A DNA stretch of 37,612 bases from Vulcanimicrobiota bacterium (GCA_903970555.1 CAJCJD010000032.1:1-37612); one strand, 5' to 3'; numbered from the stretch's first letter, positions 24,173-33,390 are shown. A program made the numbers and translations. Notes: generated from the letters alone by a model not told the origin.

Positions 24173-25495
24173 ATGTTCGGCTATTACCTGCAATTGGCGT
24201 TTCAAAGCTTGAAGCGCAGCAGAGCACTGACGTTCTTGATGATCCTGGCGATTGCCGTAGGCATCGGTGCAAGCATGACCACCCTCACGGTGATGCACAT
24301 ACTCGCACGCGATCCGCTTCCGGGACGCAGCGGGCAGATCTTTTATCCGCTAGTGGACGCGGACCCCACTCACAACGACAGCAAAGAACCCGTCGACCTG
24401 ATGGACTATCGCTCTGCCGTGGATCTTTGGGCTGCGCATCGCGCCGATCGTCAGGCGCTTATCGCCGAGGGAGACATTCGCGTGGTGGCCCCCAACGCCG
24501 ATATCCCCGCGCTGAAACGGCATATGTTGGCGACCACGTCAGACTTTTTTTCGATGTTTGATGTGCCGTTCCAGTATGGCCGCGGCTGGAGCGCCGAAGA
24601 TGACAAAAATCGCACCAGGGTGGTAGTGATTTCCGATGATCTGAACAACAAGTTGTTTGACGGCAGCGACAGCACCGGCCGCACCTTGCGGCTGCACGAT
24701 AGCGATATGCGTATCGTGGGTGTGCTCAAGCCATGGCGTCCCTCACCGCTGTTTTATGATGTTGCCGGTGGACGCTTTGCGGGAGGCGATACGTCTGACT
24801 TCTACGCGAAGCCACAGGACGTGATGATTCCGTTCTCCACCGGGCAAGACATCAACCAGGGTCGGTTCGACCCATTCACCTGCTGGCACGTTCCCGACCC
24901 GAATATTCGCCAACAAGACTCGCCCTGTGAGTGGGTACGCTTGTGGGTGCAGTTGGACGATGCGTCCAAGGTCTCCGCGTATCGACGCTTTGTCGCCGAC
25001 TATGCCGCCCAGCAAATGGCGCTTGGACGTTTCAATCATTCCGGCAATACCCGCATGAGAAACCTGATGGACTGGCTGGATTTCAATCACGTGGTGCCGA
25101 GCGATGTGCGGCTGGAGACGTGGCTGGCCATCGCTTTCCTCGTCATCTGTCTATTCAACACTGTGGGACTTTTGCTAGCCAAGTTCCTGCGCCGAGGTGG
25201 CGAAATTGGTGTGCGGCGGGCGCTCGGCGCCACGCGCAGGGCTGTTTTCATGCAATGCCTGATGGAGGCGGCGACTATCGGATTGCTCGGCGGCATCGGC
25301 GGCTGGCTGCTGACATTGTTGGGGCTGTGGATCGTGCGCCGACAGCCGACGGCCTACGCGGACTTGGTGCATCTGGATCTATCGATGTTCCTGTGGACGT
25401 TCGCAGCGTCGATTGCGGCAACCCTACTTGCCGGATTGCTGCCAGCCTTTCGAGCCAGTCGTGTGGCACCTGCCCTACAGCTGAAAACGCTATGA
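24173..25495 (+). CDS. MacB-type ABC transporter permease, first of a pair
   Basis: The 440-residue product has the MacB/FtsX-fold layout: one N-terminal membrane helix (LTFLMILAIAVGIGASMTTL), a large periplasmic domain at about residues 45-310 (MacB-PCD type, with TTSDFFSMFDVPFQYGRGW), then three C-terminal helices. The family signature GGEIGVRRALGATRRAVFMQ forms the cytoplasmic coupling segment that contacts the ATPase. GGAGG at six bases precedes the ATG. Such proteins work by mechanotransmission rather than by moving substrate through the membrane. The next gene overlaps its stop by four bases. No ATPase or adaptor gene is present on either side, although in related operons they usually come first. 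Confidence 0.92.
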   Translation: MFGYYLQLAFQSLKRSRALTFLMILAIAVGIGASMTTLTVMHILARDPLPGRSGQIFYPLVDADPTHNDSKEPVDLMDYRSAVDLWAAHRADRQALIAEGDIRVVAPNADIPALKRHMLATTSDFFSMFDVPFQYGRGWSAEDDKNRTRVVVISDDLNNKLFDGSDSTGRTLRLHDSDMRIVGVLKPWRPSPLFYDVAGGRFAGGDTSDFYAKPQDVMIPFSTGQDINQGRFDPFTCWHVPDPNIRQQDSPCEWVRLWVQLDDASKVSAYRRFVADYAAQQMALGRFNHSGNTRMRNLMDWLDFNHVVPSDVRLETWLAIAFLVICLFNTVGLLLAKFLRRGGEIGVRRALGATRRAVFMQCLMEAATIGLLGGIGGWLLTLLGLWIVRRQPTAYADLVHLDLSMFLWTFAASIAATLLAGLLPAFRASRVAPALQLKTL

Positions 25496-26721
25496 GAACA
25501 CTGACGATGCAAATCGCGCCGATATTCTCCGCCCTTCGTCGCCATCGGCTTGCCACGCTACTTATTGCGATGGAGATCGCGTTGGCTTGTGCAGTGCTGT
25601 GCAACGCCTGCTTTCTGATTGTCTATCGTCTCGACCAAATGCACATCAATAGCGGTGTGGATGAAACTTCTCTCGCCCAGATCAAGGCGGACTGCATTGA
25701 CGATTGCAACGAGGTCGATCTCAACGCGCGAATTCTTTCGACGCTCGGCCAAATGCCGGGCGTGCAATCGGCTAGCGTGATCAACGCAGTGCCTTTTGGC
25801 GATCATGCTGGCACTGCAGGTATCACGCTGGATTCCGCAGGTCGAAAGTTCGGTGGCGTCATCGACTTCTACGTCGGCGGACCTGGCAGCTTCGACGCAT
25901 TGGGATTGAAACTGGTAAAGGGTGTCGCGCCGCAGACGGACGATTACGTTAGCTTGAATGACTTTGTTCCAGCGAATGCCTCCGCATGGGTGACCCGTGC
26001 ATTGGCCGAACACTTATGGCCCGGCACCGACCCGCTTGGCCAAGAATTCTGGATGGATAAATTCCACTTTCGCGTTGCGGGCGTCGTGGCGCATTTGGCA
26101 CGCCCAGGAGGCGGCGAAGGTGGCCCAGCGACTCGAGAATGGTCCGCGTATGTACCTGGATTACCGGGCAAGCATCTCTCTGGCAACTACCTCGTTCGCG
26201 CCCAGCCCGACCGATTGCCGCAAGTACTGCGTGATGCGCGAGCGGCCGTCGTAAAAGTTGCGCCGGACGCCGTGCTCGATCTGCCAGCCAGTCGCACGAT
26301 CAGCGATCTGCGGAGCACGTACTTTCAGCAAGACGTAGCAATGACCGGCATCCTTCTCGGCGTGATCGCTGCGTTGTTGCTGGTCACTGCACTGGGCATT
26401 GTCGGTCTTGCCAGTTTCTGGGTGGCGCAACGTCGTCGTCAGATAGGTGTGCGCCGCGCGTTGGGCGCAACTCGCAGCGACATTCTGCGTTACTTCCAGA
26501 CCGAAAATTTTCTTATCGTCAGCATGGGCGTAGCGCTGGGCATGGTGCTTGCCTATGGCCTGAACATATGGCTGATGCTGTCTTATGAGCTGCCACGTTT
26601 GCCGGTGTACTACCTCCCGATTGGCGTGGTGGTACTTTGGCTACTCGGACAACTTGCCGTACTAGCGCCCGCGTTCCGTGCGGCAGCCGTGCCACCGGTG
26701 GTCGCAACGCGTAGCGAATGA
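25492..26721 (+). CDS. MacB-type ABC transporter permease, second of a pair
   Basis: The start at 25492 (ATGA overlap with the upstream gene) gives 409 residues; the frame is open further upstream only as a shadow of that gene. The architecture is the same as its neighbour: a first helix around TLLIAMEIALACAVLCNACF, a periplasmic domain of about 240 residues, three C-terminal helices and the coupling motif RRRQIGVRRALGATRSDILR. The two permeases probably form a heterodimer, as in other two-permease MacB-like systems. The periplasmic domain contains a CIDDC pair (about residue 70). The third gene of the operon, an M23 protein, begins 25 bases after its stop. Confidence 0.92.
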   Translation: MRTLTMQIAPIFSALRRHRLATLLIAMEIALACAVLCNACFLIVYRLDQMHINSGVDETSLAQIKADCIDDCNEVDLNARILSTLGQMPGVQSASVINAVPFGDHAGTAGITLDSAGRKFGGVIDFYVGGPGSFDALGLKLVKGVAPQTDDYVSLNDFVPANASAWVTRALAEHLWPGTDPLGQEFWMDKFHFRVAGVVAHLARPGGGEGGPATREWSAYVPGLPGKHLSGNYLVRAQPDRLPQVLRDARAAVVKVAPDAVLDLPASRTISDLRSTYFQQDVAMTGILLGVIAALLLVTALGIVGLASFWVAQRRRQIGVRRALGATRSDILRYFQTENFLIVSMGVALGMVLAYGLNIWLMLSYELPRLPVYYLPIGVVVLWLLGQLAVLAPAFRAAAVPPVVATRSE

Positions 26722-26746
26722 CTGTTTTCCAGGGGATACACATCGA

Positions 26747-27913
26747 ATGATTCGCAGCGCCGTTGCAGCACTCCTTCTCGTTGTGTCCGGTTGGATTCCA
26801 TCAAGCCATGCGCAGGAAGCGTTGGCGCCGGTGGAAGCTCGTGTTCCGTTCGCGCCTACTGCGTTTACAGGTAGCGATGGGCTGGAGCACTTGGCTTACG
26901 AGCTACATATCACTAACTATTATGGTGACACTGGACCGCTTAAGCCCATGGGCTTGAAGGTCTTCGGTGAGGATGCGAAGAACCCATTGCTGGCTCTGGA
27001 TACCAATGAGCTGTCGCAAACCGTTAAACCAACGCCAGCGGAACATGAGTCGGTATCGGTTCTTCCAGGTAAGCGCGCCGTTATCTTCGTGTGGATCACA
27101 TTACCGGAAGGCATGCCGGTGCCGCATATCCTTCGCCATTACATAGCGTTTGATACCGACAAACACGTCGTTTCGGTGCTCGACGGCGCTACCGTCCAGG
27201 TGAACCAGGAAAAGGCACCCGTGATAGGGCCTCCCTTGCGCGGCGGCCGCTGGCTTGCACATGAGGGTCCCGGCGCAGCGCAGTCACATCACTGGGGCAG
27301 TCTCGTCGCCGTGAACGGGCAGCTCACCATCCCGCAGCGTTATGCCTTGGATCTTGTCGGCGTCGATGCGGCAGGTCATGCAATGCGGCCTGGCGTGAAA
27401 GATATACAGAAGTCGACCTACGCCGATTGGATCGGCTACGGCACGGACGTTATCGCTGTGGCCGATGGCGTGGTACGCAGCGCACGAGATGGCGAGGACG
27501 AACATGCGCCACTTAGTCCACAACCCGAGCCGGCATCGCTAACGGCGAATGGATTATTTGGTAACTACGTGGTGCTGGAAATCAGCCCCGGAATATTTGC
27601 CAGCTATGCTCACTTGCAACGTGGAAGTCTAAAGGTCAAAGCCGGCGATCGAGTGCATCGTGGTCAGGTACTGGCTCATTTGGGTGAGTCCGGAAATTCC
27701 GCTGCACCGCATTTGCATTTCCAGTTGTCGAACGCGGTGACATTCGAAGGGTCGGAAGGTATTCCCTACGAATTCGACAACTTCGATCTCTTAGGACCAG
27801 AGTCCGAAGCTCAGCTGTTCGGTCAGGGCGAGCCATGGAAGGCAAGCGCCATCCATCACCGCCACGCACAAATGCCGCTGAACGATGTCGTGATTCAATT
27901 TGCGAACCCATAA
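26747..27913 (+). CDS. Exported M23 (LytM) peptidase-family protein with altered zinc site
   Basis: The ATG at 26747 with AGGGG upstream gives 388 residues and a signal peptide ending SSHAQ. Residues about 22-170 are a beta-rich region with no assigned domain. The LytM/M23 fold follows (about 195-345): QRYALDLVG, then DVIAVADGVVRSARDG, FGNYVVLEI, SYAHLQRGSL, GESGNSAAPHLHFQL. The HLH motif is present. At the HxxxD site the first His appears to be replaced by Arg (RYALD), as seen in some subfamilies, so zinc binding may be impaired. FtsEX-EnvC pairs an FtsX-fold permease with a degenerate M23 protein; this operon has the same kind of pairing, with two permeases. Role in cell-wall remodelling is inference. 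Confidence 0.88.
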   Translation: MIRSAVAALLLVVSGWIPSSHAQEALAPVEARVPFAPTAFTGSDGLEHLAYELHITNYYGDTGPLKPMGLKVFGEDAKNPLLALDTNELSQTVKPTPAEHESVSVLPGKRAVIFVWITLPEGMPVPHILRHYIAFDTDKHVVSVLDGATVQVNQEKAPVIGPPLRGGRWLAHEGPGAAQSHHWGSLVAVNGQLTIPQRYALDLVGVDAAGHAMRPGVKDIQKSTYADWIGYGTDVIAVADGVVRSARDGEDEHAPLSPQPEPASLTANGLFGNYVVLEISPGIFASYAHLQRGSLKVKAGDRVHRGQVLAHLGESGNSAAPHLHFQLSNAVTFEGSEGIPYEFDNFDLLGPESEAQLFGQGEPWKASAIHHRHAQMPLNDVVIQFANP

Positions 27914-28021
27914 CGTTAAGTGCACGTGCGGGCCGGGCCGCCGGTGACTAAATCACTAAGCAGAGTCGCGCATAGAAATAACTCTTCGCCCCTTCACCCA
28001 CATCTAACCCTATTTCATCGG

Positions 28022-28993
28022 CTACTGCATACTTTCAGCTTTCCACGACATGAATAGGGAATTCGTGCGAAGCGGTTCGTAGAGAGGATCTTGCAGTTCC
28101 TGCTGCGCCCAAACCGGATTGATGGTCATCAGTACGCCCAGGCAGTCGAGTGTACGGTCGGCATCTCCCATCTGCATCGACAAACGTGCTGCGCGCAACC
28201 AGATGCGATCCCATTGGTAACTTCGATGAAGCGCATCGGCTATCGCCATTCGCGCATCATCCCGTTTCCCCTGCTTGGCGAACCGCTCTGCCCGAATAAT
28301 CGCTTGCAATGCGAAATGTTGCTCAAGCAGGCGATGCAAATCATGGATGGGCTCTGGCGCACCATCCACTCTTAGATCGATGTCTTGCCAGTCACCCTCA
28401 CTGGTACGAACCAGGATGGCCGCCGACATTCTTCCTATCGTCTGTCCGCCCGCCTGCTGTCCGGCTTCCAGCGCGGCCATGAGGCGTTCGGCCAACGCTC
28501 CCTTGGATGACAAGTAAGCCCGCTCCATCGCCTTGAGCACAGCGTCGCTCGCCAAACCATTGCCTTGCACTGCGTAACCATCACCACGCAGCGCGCCAGC
28601 CCAATGCGATGACATCGCTTCCGCTCCTGTGTAGGTTGAGGAGCGCCCATGGGCGTCGACTATTCCAACTTGTCGCGCCTCGATTCCCTCACCATCAAAA
28701 TGGCCATCGTCGGCAAGAAGCGCCGCGATGGTTTGTTCAGGCGACTCTCCGTGGCTCAGCAGCGCCAGCCCCTTGGGGCCGTAGTGGAGATTGGTTTCGA
28801 ATTGCGACGCCAACGCCCCGACGTGAGCCTGCGCATAGATGACTGATGCACCGACCGCGAGATTGTTCGTCGCTACAGCTGCACCGCAAGTGCCATCTTT
28901 ATCGCACGCGACAATCGAGAACGTGGCGCAAGCGAGAGATGGCGTAACCAGAAGGGCGCCAAGCAACCATTTGAGCAGGCTGTGCAAATTCAT
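28022..28993 (-). CDS. DUF1028 family exported protein
   Basis: The start at 28993 gives 323 residues with a signal peptide ending SLACA; an in-frame ATG 14 codons upstream would lengthen the N-terminus without improving the signal. Residues about 22-225 match DUF1028 (PF06267), predicted to have an Ntn-hydrolase fold: FSIVACDKDGTCGAAVATNN, GALASQFETNLHYGPKGLAL, ARQVGIVDAHGRSSTYTG and YAVQGNGLAS. The conserved Ala-Thr-Phe-Ser start of the mature chain is typical. The C-terminal hundred residues are helical, TPR-like (ERFAKQGKRDDARMAIADAL). Its substrate is unknown. It is convergent with the M23 gene. Confidence 0.88.
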   Translation of the reverse strand: MNLHSLLKWLLGALLVTPSLACATFSIVACDKDGTCGAAVATNNLAVGASVIYAQAHVGALASQFETNLHYGPKGLALLSHGESPEQTIAALLADDGHFDGEGIEARQVGIVDAHGRSSTYTGAEAMSSHWAGALRGDGYAVQGNGLASDAVLKAMERAYLSSKGALAERLMAALEAGQQAGGQTIGRMSAAILVRTSEGDWQDIDLRVDGAPEPIHDLHRLLEQHFALQAIIRAERFAKQGKRDDARMAIADALHRSYQWDRIWLRAARLSMQMGDADRTLDCLGVLMTINPVWAQQELQDPLYEPLRTNSLFMSWKAESMQ

Positions 28994-29417
28994 CGACGCA
29001 TCCCCGGCATCTACAACGCTTTTGGTGAGAAGCAAAAGTGACTAACCGCACATGTTGCTCGCGGTATATCTCACTTGGGATGCATGTTTGGGCTTTATGG
29101 TTTATACGGCCGAGAAAATAGCCCTGGAAGCTGAGATTCCCCGCATTTTACGGCCAAAGATTGGCAGCAAATCATGCAGATAGATTTGGAACAATGGGCG
29201 CCATGCTCTTTTGCTCGTCATCCCGGCGTAGGCCGGGATCCAGTGAAATACGCGTGCGCAGCACACAAAATCGATACCGAGTGCCAGGCACGGTTACTTA
29301 GACTGGATCCCGGCCTACGCCGGGACGACGAGCAAAAACGTGGGAAAGCATCGGCCGTAGGACGCGTTTTCGAAGGTGAGAAAAAAACTAACGTCGATTT
29401 TTCAGCGAGATGTTCGA
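28994..29417. other. Intergenic region carrying a large inverted repeat
   Basis: No gene is seen. The main content is the 129-base inverted-repeat element at 29209-29337. A run of seven T on the minus strand near 29382-29390 may help end the rhamnosidase transcript. Confidence 0.55.
29209..29337. repeat. Pair of CCCGGCGTAGGCCGGGATCC repeats in inverted orientation
   Basis: Two 36-base arms (29209-29244 and 29302-29337) are inverted copies of each other, with only one mismatch seen (TCATCC against GACGACG). Each arm is itself a hairpin built on CCCGGCGTAGGCCGGG. The 57 bases between them look unrelated. This CGTC-ATCCCGGCGTAGGCCGGGATCC-AGT unit is a widespread proteobacterial intergenic repeat. 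The paired arrangement is like a BIME or a MITE-type element. It lies downstream of the rhamnosidase gene. Confidence 0.85.
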
Positions 29418-32135
29418 TTAATTTTGCTTAAAGCGATACCGCCCAGACTCCACCTCGAAACAAGTATCCGCGCCGCATACGTGCACGCGATGCACCGACG
29501 ACAAGGCCGACAACGGTTGTCCCGATTCCGTGATCGTGACCGGCTTAGCCATCGGCATGCGCACTTCTGCCACGCTCCCGACCGGTACTTCTACGTCCAA
29601 CTGCAGCCCATCGGGGCCACGGAACCACGCAACCGCTGCGCGGCCGTAAGGCGTGAAGGTGTCTGCTTCGGCGTGATTCAGCCACGCGGTAAGCGCGGGG
29701 TGGATACCAATGCGCTGCCATCCGGGTGCTAAAGGCTGCAGACCCGCGACATCTCCAAACAGCCAATCGTCAATGGTGCCTAGGAAGTAATGCCCGCGCG
29801 AACGCGCTTCGAGCTTCCAATGCTCCCACAGGCTGGTGGCGCCATTGGCGCGCCAATAGCCCCAGCTGGGGAACGTGGTTTGTGTGGCGATGATCCACGC
29901 CAAATCGGCATGGCCAGTGCTGCTAAGCACCGGCAATAGCAGCTTGGTGCCGAGTGCGCCGGTATCCAGATGATCGTTATGCGCATGCACTGCGTTTACC
30001 AAAGCGTCGATGACACGCGAACGTTGCGCAGCAGGCACGAGGCCGAAGCCTAGCGCGAGTAACTGATGGGTTTGGCGTACGCCGTCATCGCCTTCACCAC
30101 GATAAAGGCCCTTGGTCGGATCGTAGAAGCGCTGGTTGAAGGCGTTGCTTATATGCATCGCCATCGCATTGAAGTGTTCTGCTTGTTGATTGTCGCCAAG
30201 CACGCGTTCGATCTGCGCCATGGTGTCGGCCATGCGATACAGGTATGCGGTGGCAGCAATGCGTTTGTCTTCCGGTGCGTTGCCGCCATCAGCCGGCGTG
30301 CTGGGGCTGACCCAGTCGCCAAGGTCGGTGTCTGCGATGCCATGGGGCGAGCGCGCGTATTCGAGATCGACGTAGCGCGCCATGCCTTGGACGTTATCGG
30401 TCAATACGCGACGATCGCCGCGTTGCCAATACAGCGACCAGGGCACCAGCACGTAGGCCGCGTGCCACGGCGGCGCGCGCGCGTCGATGCCCCAACCTGG
30501 ATTGGGCGCGATCAGTAACGGTGCGCCGTTGGCGTTGCGCGCGTCGGCGATGTCTTGCACCCACTTGGTCAATAACGTGTCGGCGTCCACGTTGCGCAAC
30601 ATCATATCCGCGCCGAGCATGCCGTCGCCGGTCCAACCGTTCTTCTCGTACATCGGCGTGTCAGTGGGAATGCCGTAGAGATTGTTGAGCACGGTGTCGA
30701 CGGCGGCAGTGTGAATCCAGTTGAGTAGCGCGTTACTGCTGTTGAAGTGGCCGATCAGCGGTGCGTCTGTGTGCACTATTTGGGCGGTTATCGCGTCACG
30801 TGAAGGCGCAGCACCAGGCCAGCCATCGACTTGTACGTAGCGGAATCCTTTCCAGGAAAAATGCGAGTGCCAGTGTTCCATGCCCTGCCCGGCCAAGGTG
30901 ACGCGATCGGTCTGCAGACCGTGTTGGAAGTAGTGGTGATCGTCGCGGTCGTCGACGCTTCCGTCGGGCAACAGCTTTTCGCCGTAATGCAGAACCATAG
31001 TGTCACCGGCATGCCCTTGCGCAGCTATCGTTGCCCAGCCGGCGATAACTCGCGGAAACGCAAATATGTAACTGCCATCGTGCAGCTTGGTTACCGAGGT
31101 GGCCTGAAGGGTTTGCATCACGCGCACGGGTGGTTCGCGCTGCGCTTGTAGTACGCCTTTGGGTGCGGGCAGCACAGCGGCGGCATGCCAGTCGCGGTCG
31201 TTGAAGTTCACGGTATCGAACGCTGGCTGCGCAAGGCGTGCGTCGTAGGTTTCGCCGCCGTACACATCGTCCAGCTGGGTTGGGCCATCGTGCACGCGCC
31301 AATCCGCATTCGTGCCGACTATTTCGCAGTGACCATCCACGTAGCACATCTTCAACAATGCGCGCACGCGCGGTTCGCCGTGCCACGGTGCCTTTTCCCA
31401 ATGCCACACATCCGGATTGGTCAGCCCGTAGTAACCGCGCCCGAGTTCTATACCGATGGCGTTGGTCGATCCTGCACGTAGCAAAGCGCCGACATCGTGC
31501 GCGAGGTAGAGAACGCGTTTGTCGTAATCGGTTAAATCGGGCGAAAGCACGGCGTCGCTTGCGGGTTGCCCGTTGATTGATACATCAGCGTAGCCGCCAG
31601 CAGCGACATACAGCCGCGCGGATATCAATCCCGGGCCCACTGCAAGTACGTGCCGCAACAACGGCGCCGCCAAACCACCGCCTGCTGGCTTGCCGATCCA
31701 CATTGCGTGCGACCATTCCTGCGACGATGGCGCAGTCTCGAACCAGGAGATCGCACTCGCATCGCCCGCGGAGGTGTGTGCGATCACCTTCCAGTAATAG
31801 CGACTCGACGGCGCCAGCGGCGGCCCCGCGTAAGCGATGTCGAACGACGCAGTGCTGGCGACCTGACCGCTATCCCACACATCAGGGCGATCCGCCGCCA
31901 GCGCCGCCATGCTGTGCGCCACTTCAATGCGATAAGCCTGGGGCGTGGTACCGCGCGGCGCATTCGTCGTCACCCAGGCGAAGCGCGGCGATGCCGTGTC
32001 GACGGCCAGTGGCTGCGTTTGGTGCTCGATGATGAGGGATTGGAGCTGCAGATCGGTCGCGGCGCGGGCGGCGGACGTGTAGATCACTAGCGCAATCAGC
32101 GGAGGTATGCAGCGACGGCAGAAAGGAAAGGTCAT
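29418..32135 (-). CDS. Secreted alpha-L-rhamnosidase, GH78
   Basis: The 905-residue enzyme has a signal peptide ending SAARA. Domains in order are: a fibronectin-like N-domain (about 28-140; LIIEHQTQPLAVDTASPRFA), beta-sandwich Bac_rhamnosid_N and concanavalin-like domains (about 165-440), the (alpha/alpha)6 catalytic barrel (about 440-800), and a C-terminal beta domain. The catalytic region carries NNLYGIPTDTPMYEKNGWTG, the counterpart of the GIPTDCPQRDERLGWTGD signature, with acidic residues in place. Family GH78 inverts the anomeric centre and removes terminal L-rhamnose from plant glycosides, pectin or bacterial polysaccharides. No sugar transporter or other glycosidase is nearby, so it works alone or with remote genes. 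Confidence 0.93.
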   Translation of the reverse strand: MTFPFCRRCIPPLIALVIYTSAARAATDLQLQSLIIEHQTQPLAVDTASPRFAWVTTNAPRGTTPQAYRIEVAHSMAALAADRPDVWDSGQVASTASFDIAYAGPPLAPSSRYYWKVIAHTSAGDASAISWFETAPSSQEWSHAMWIGKPAGGGLAAPLLRHVLAVGPGLISARLYVAAGGYADVSINGQPASDAVLSPDLTDYDKRVLYLAHDVGALLRAGSTNAIGIELGRGYYGLTNPDVWHWEKAPWHGEPRVRALLKMCYVDGHCEIVGTNADWRVHDGPTQLDDVYGGETYDARLAQPAFDTVNFNDRDWHAAAVLPAPKGVLQAQREPPVRVMQTLQATSVTKLHDGSYIFAFPRVIAGWATIAAQGHAGDTMVLHYGEKLLPDGSVDDRDDHHYFQHGLQTDRVTLAGQGMEHWHSHFSWKGFRYVQVDGWPGAAPSRDAITAQIVHTDAPLIGHFNSSNALLNWIHTAAVDTVLNNLYGIPTDTPMYEKNGWTGDGMLGADMMLRNVDADTLLTKWVQDIADARNANGAPLLIAPNPGWGIDARAPPWHAAYVLVPWSLYWQRGDRRVLTDNVQGMARYVDLEYARSPHGIADTDLGDWVSPSTPADGGNAPEDKRIAATAYLYRMADTMAQIERVLGDNQQAEHFNAMAMHISNAFNQRFYDPTKGLYRGEGDDGVRQTHQLLALGFGLVPAAQRSRVIDALVNAVHAHNDHLDTGALGTKLLLPVLSSTGHADLAWIIATQTTFPSWGYWRANGATSLWEHWKLEARSRGHYFLGTIDDWLFGDVAGLQPLAPGWQRIGIHPALTAWLNHAEADTFTPYGRAAVAWFRGPDGLQLDVEVPVGSVAEVRMPMAKPVTITESGQPLSALSSVHRVHVCGADTCFEVESGRYRFKQN

Positions 32136-32391
32136 CGACTCTGTTCTTCAGTTTTTTTATAGGGGGCGAGGCATTTCATTGGGTATCGCGGCCCAAAAAA
32201 TTTCCAGCAAAAACAAGGAACGCCATCGGAAGGGACGTAAGATGCAAAAAGCAGCGGGGATTCGATTTCATCGAGCCATCCAAAACGGCCCAGCCCCTTT
32301 TTTGGGCGTTCCTGCACAGGAGTTAGCCCGATTATTCTAGGCCAGGCCCCGCGGCTTGACAGCCTTGTTTCCTGAGGAGTACACAGGGCTG

Positions 32392-32400
32392 CCCCCCCCC
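32392..32400 (+). other. Run of nine C before the TonB-like gene
   Basis: A homopolymer of nine C lies 28 bases upstream of the start at 32429, between it and any promoter. Such tracts can vary in length by slippage and change promoter spacing or mRNA structure. Whether this happens here is not known. The remaining bases between 32136 and 32428 hold no recognised gene. Confidence 0.6.
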
Positions 32401-32428
32401 ACCACGTATCATTTGCAGGAGCAGCGAT

Positions 32429-32989
32429 ATGAGCCGTGTGAATGTGGTTTTACTTATACTTGCCGCCACGCTTGCAGGCGGGGCCAATGCTTTCGCGAGT
32501 AACGCTTCAACAGCAACGCCTCCCACCTTTGTTCAATCCACCAACGACAGTGCAGCCATTCGAAGCCAGACTGATACGGCCATGGTCGTGCCCTTGCTCG
32601 TTTACGTGGATGCCAGAGGGCAGGTTCGATCGATCCAGCATTCACAGCGGTTGCCAGGCAGCGTCAATGATCTGCTTTGGCAAAGCGTTAGAAGCTGGAC
32701 CAAGACTGCCGCCGTCATCAACGGTAGGTATGAAGGCGCACAAGTTGTGATGAATGTGATCCTGCATGCAACGCCGCAGGCTAATGGCAAGACAAACGTC
32801 TATTTCACCCTGGGTTCGGAAGGACCGGTATTGTCCGGTTATTGGACAATGAGGCGAGGCAACCGCATAAATGGTTATTGCTCTCCGACGGGCGATATGA
32901 GCGGCGGCCTTGGTGGGAAACAACGTCACTGTTATGCCGACCTTCTTCCCGTTGCTACGGCATCGGTACCAGGGACCGCCGTTCAATAA
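32429..32989 (+). CDS. Exported TonB C-terminal-domain-like protein
   Basis: The ATG at 32429 is preceded by CAGGAG. The 186-residue product has a signal peptide ending ANAFA. Residues about 50-115 resemble a diverged TonB C-terminal domain: VVPLLVYVDARGQVRSIQHS, then LWQSVRSWTKTAAVINGRYE and VVMNVILHA. The C-terminal 70 residues are Gly-rich and contain two cysteines (NGYCSPTG and QRHCYAD) that may form a disulfide. There is no transmembrane anchor beyond the signal peptide, so it is probably soluble in the periplasm. With the proteins at 11836 and 12721 it is the third TonB-like domain in the window. No receptor or ExbBD genes are close by. Confidence 0.72.
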   Translation: MSRVNVVLLILAATLAGGANAFASNASTATPPTFVQSTNDSAAIRSQTDTAMVVPLLVYVDARGQVRSIQHSQRLPGSVNDLLWQSVRSWTKTAAVINGRYEGAQVVMNVILHATPQANGKTNVYFTLGSEGPVLSGYWTMRRGNRINGYCSPTGDMSGGLGGKQRHCYADLLPVATASVPGTAVQ

Positions 32990-33071
32990 GCGACGTTGGT
33001 TCCTTTTGCGGGTCAACCAATGTGATCGTGATGCGCGGCCATTGCTGTTGCGGTAAGGATTGGCAAAAAAG

Positions 33072-33110
33072 AAAAAGGGGTAAGAGTGCATTGCTCTCTT
33101 ACCCCTTTTT
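33072..33110. terminator. Strong bidirectional terminator
   Basis: AAAAAGGGGTAAGAG and CTCTTACCCCTTTTT form a perfect 15-base stem with A- and T-tracts. It lies about 80 bases after the TonB-like gene. Confidence 0.85.
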
Positions 33111-33390
33111 TATGACCTCGTTATTCGCTTGAAGCCGTTACTTTATTTGAGTTGCGTATTGCTCGATGGTTTAGCCGACTGAGAGAGAAAGCGATGCGCG
33201 AAACAGCGTTAGCCCTGATAGCTGATCAGCCTGCGCTGACAGACGTTCGGATGGCGACATGCGAAGGTCGTCGAGTCGGGCGTGGCGCTCTCTAACTATC
33301 GAATCGCCCGACGCTAAGTGAAGTAGCGCGGATCGCATGAGTTCGAGCTCATACGATCCGCTAACCACAACTAACTTCGAGGAGTTAACC
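33111..33390. other. Leader-like region rich in inverted repeats
   Basis: No gene is clear. An eight-base inverted pair (GTCGGGCG/CGCCCGAC, 33275-33312) and the strong hairpin at 33328-33361 lie here, leading up to a small ORF. Confidence 0.45.
33328..33361 (+). promoter_or_regulatory. Strong hairpin just before the ribosome-binding site of a small ORF
   Basis: GCGGATCGCATGAG and CTCATACGATCCGC form a 14-base stem (one G-T wobble) with loop TTCGAG. It ends about 18 bases before the GAGGAG of the 39-residue ORF. A second, weaker pairing (AACT/AGTT) around that GAGGAG could hide it. It could be a transcription attenuator, translational control element, or the end of a small RNA. Confidence 0.5.

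Noticed and set aside
24931-25491. N-terminal extension of the second permease
   Set aside because: This part of the frame is the shadow of the first permease gene. The ATGA at 25492 gives the expected N-terminal helix.
24173-26721. A complete MacAB efflux system
   Set aside because: The ATP-binding and adaptor genes are absent; only permeases are present.
29174-29431. 85-residue plus-strand ORF
   Set aside because: It is mostly made of the inverted repeat arms and has no start signal.
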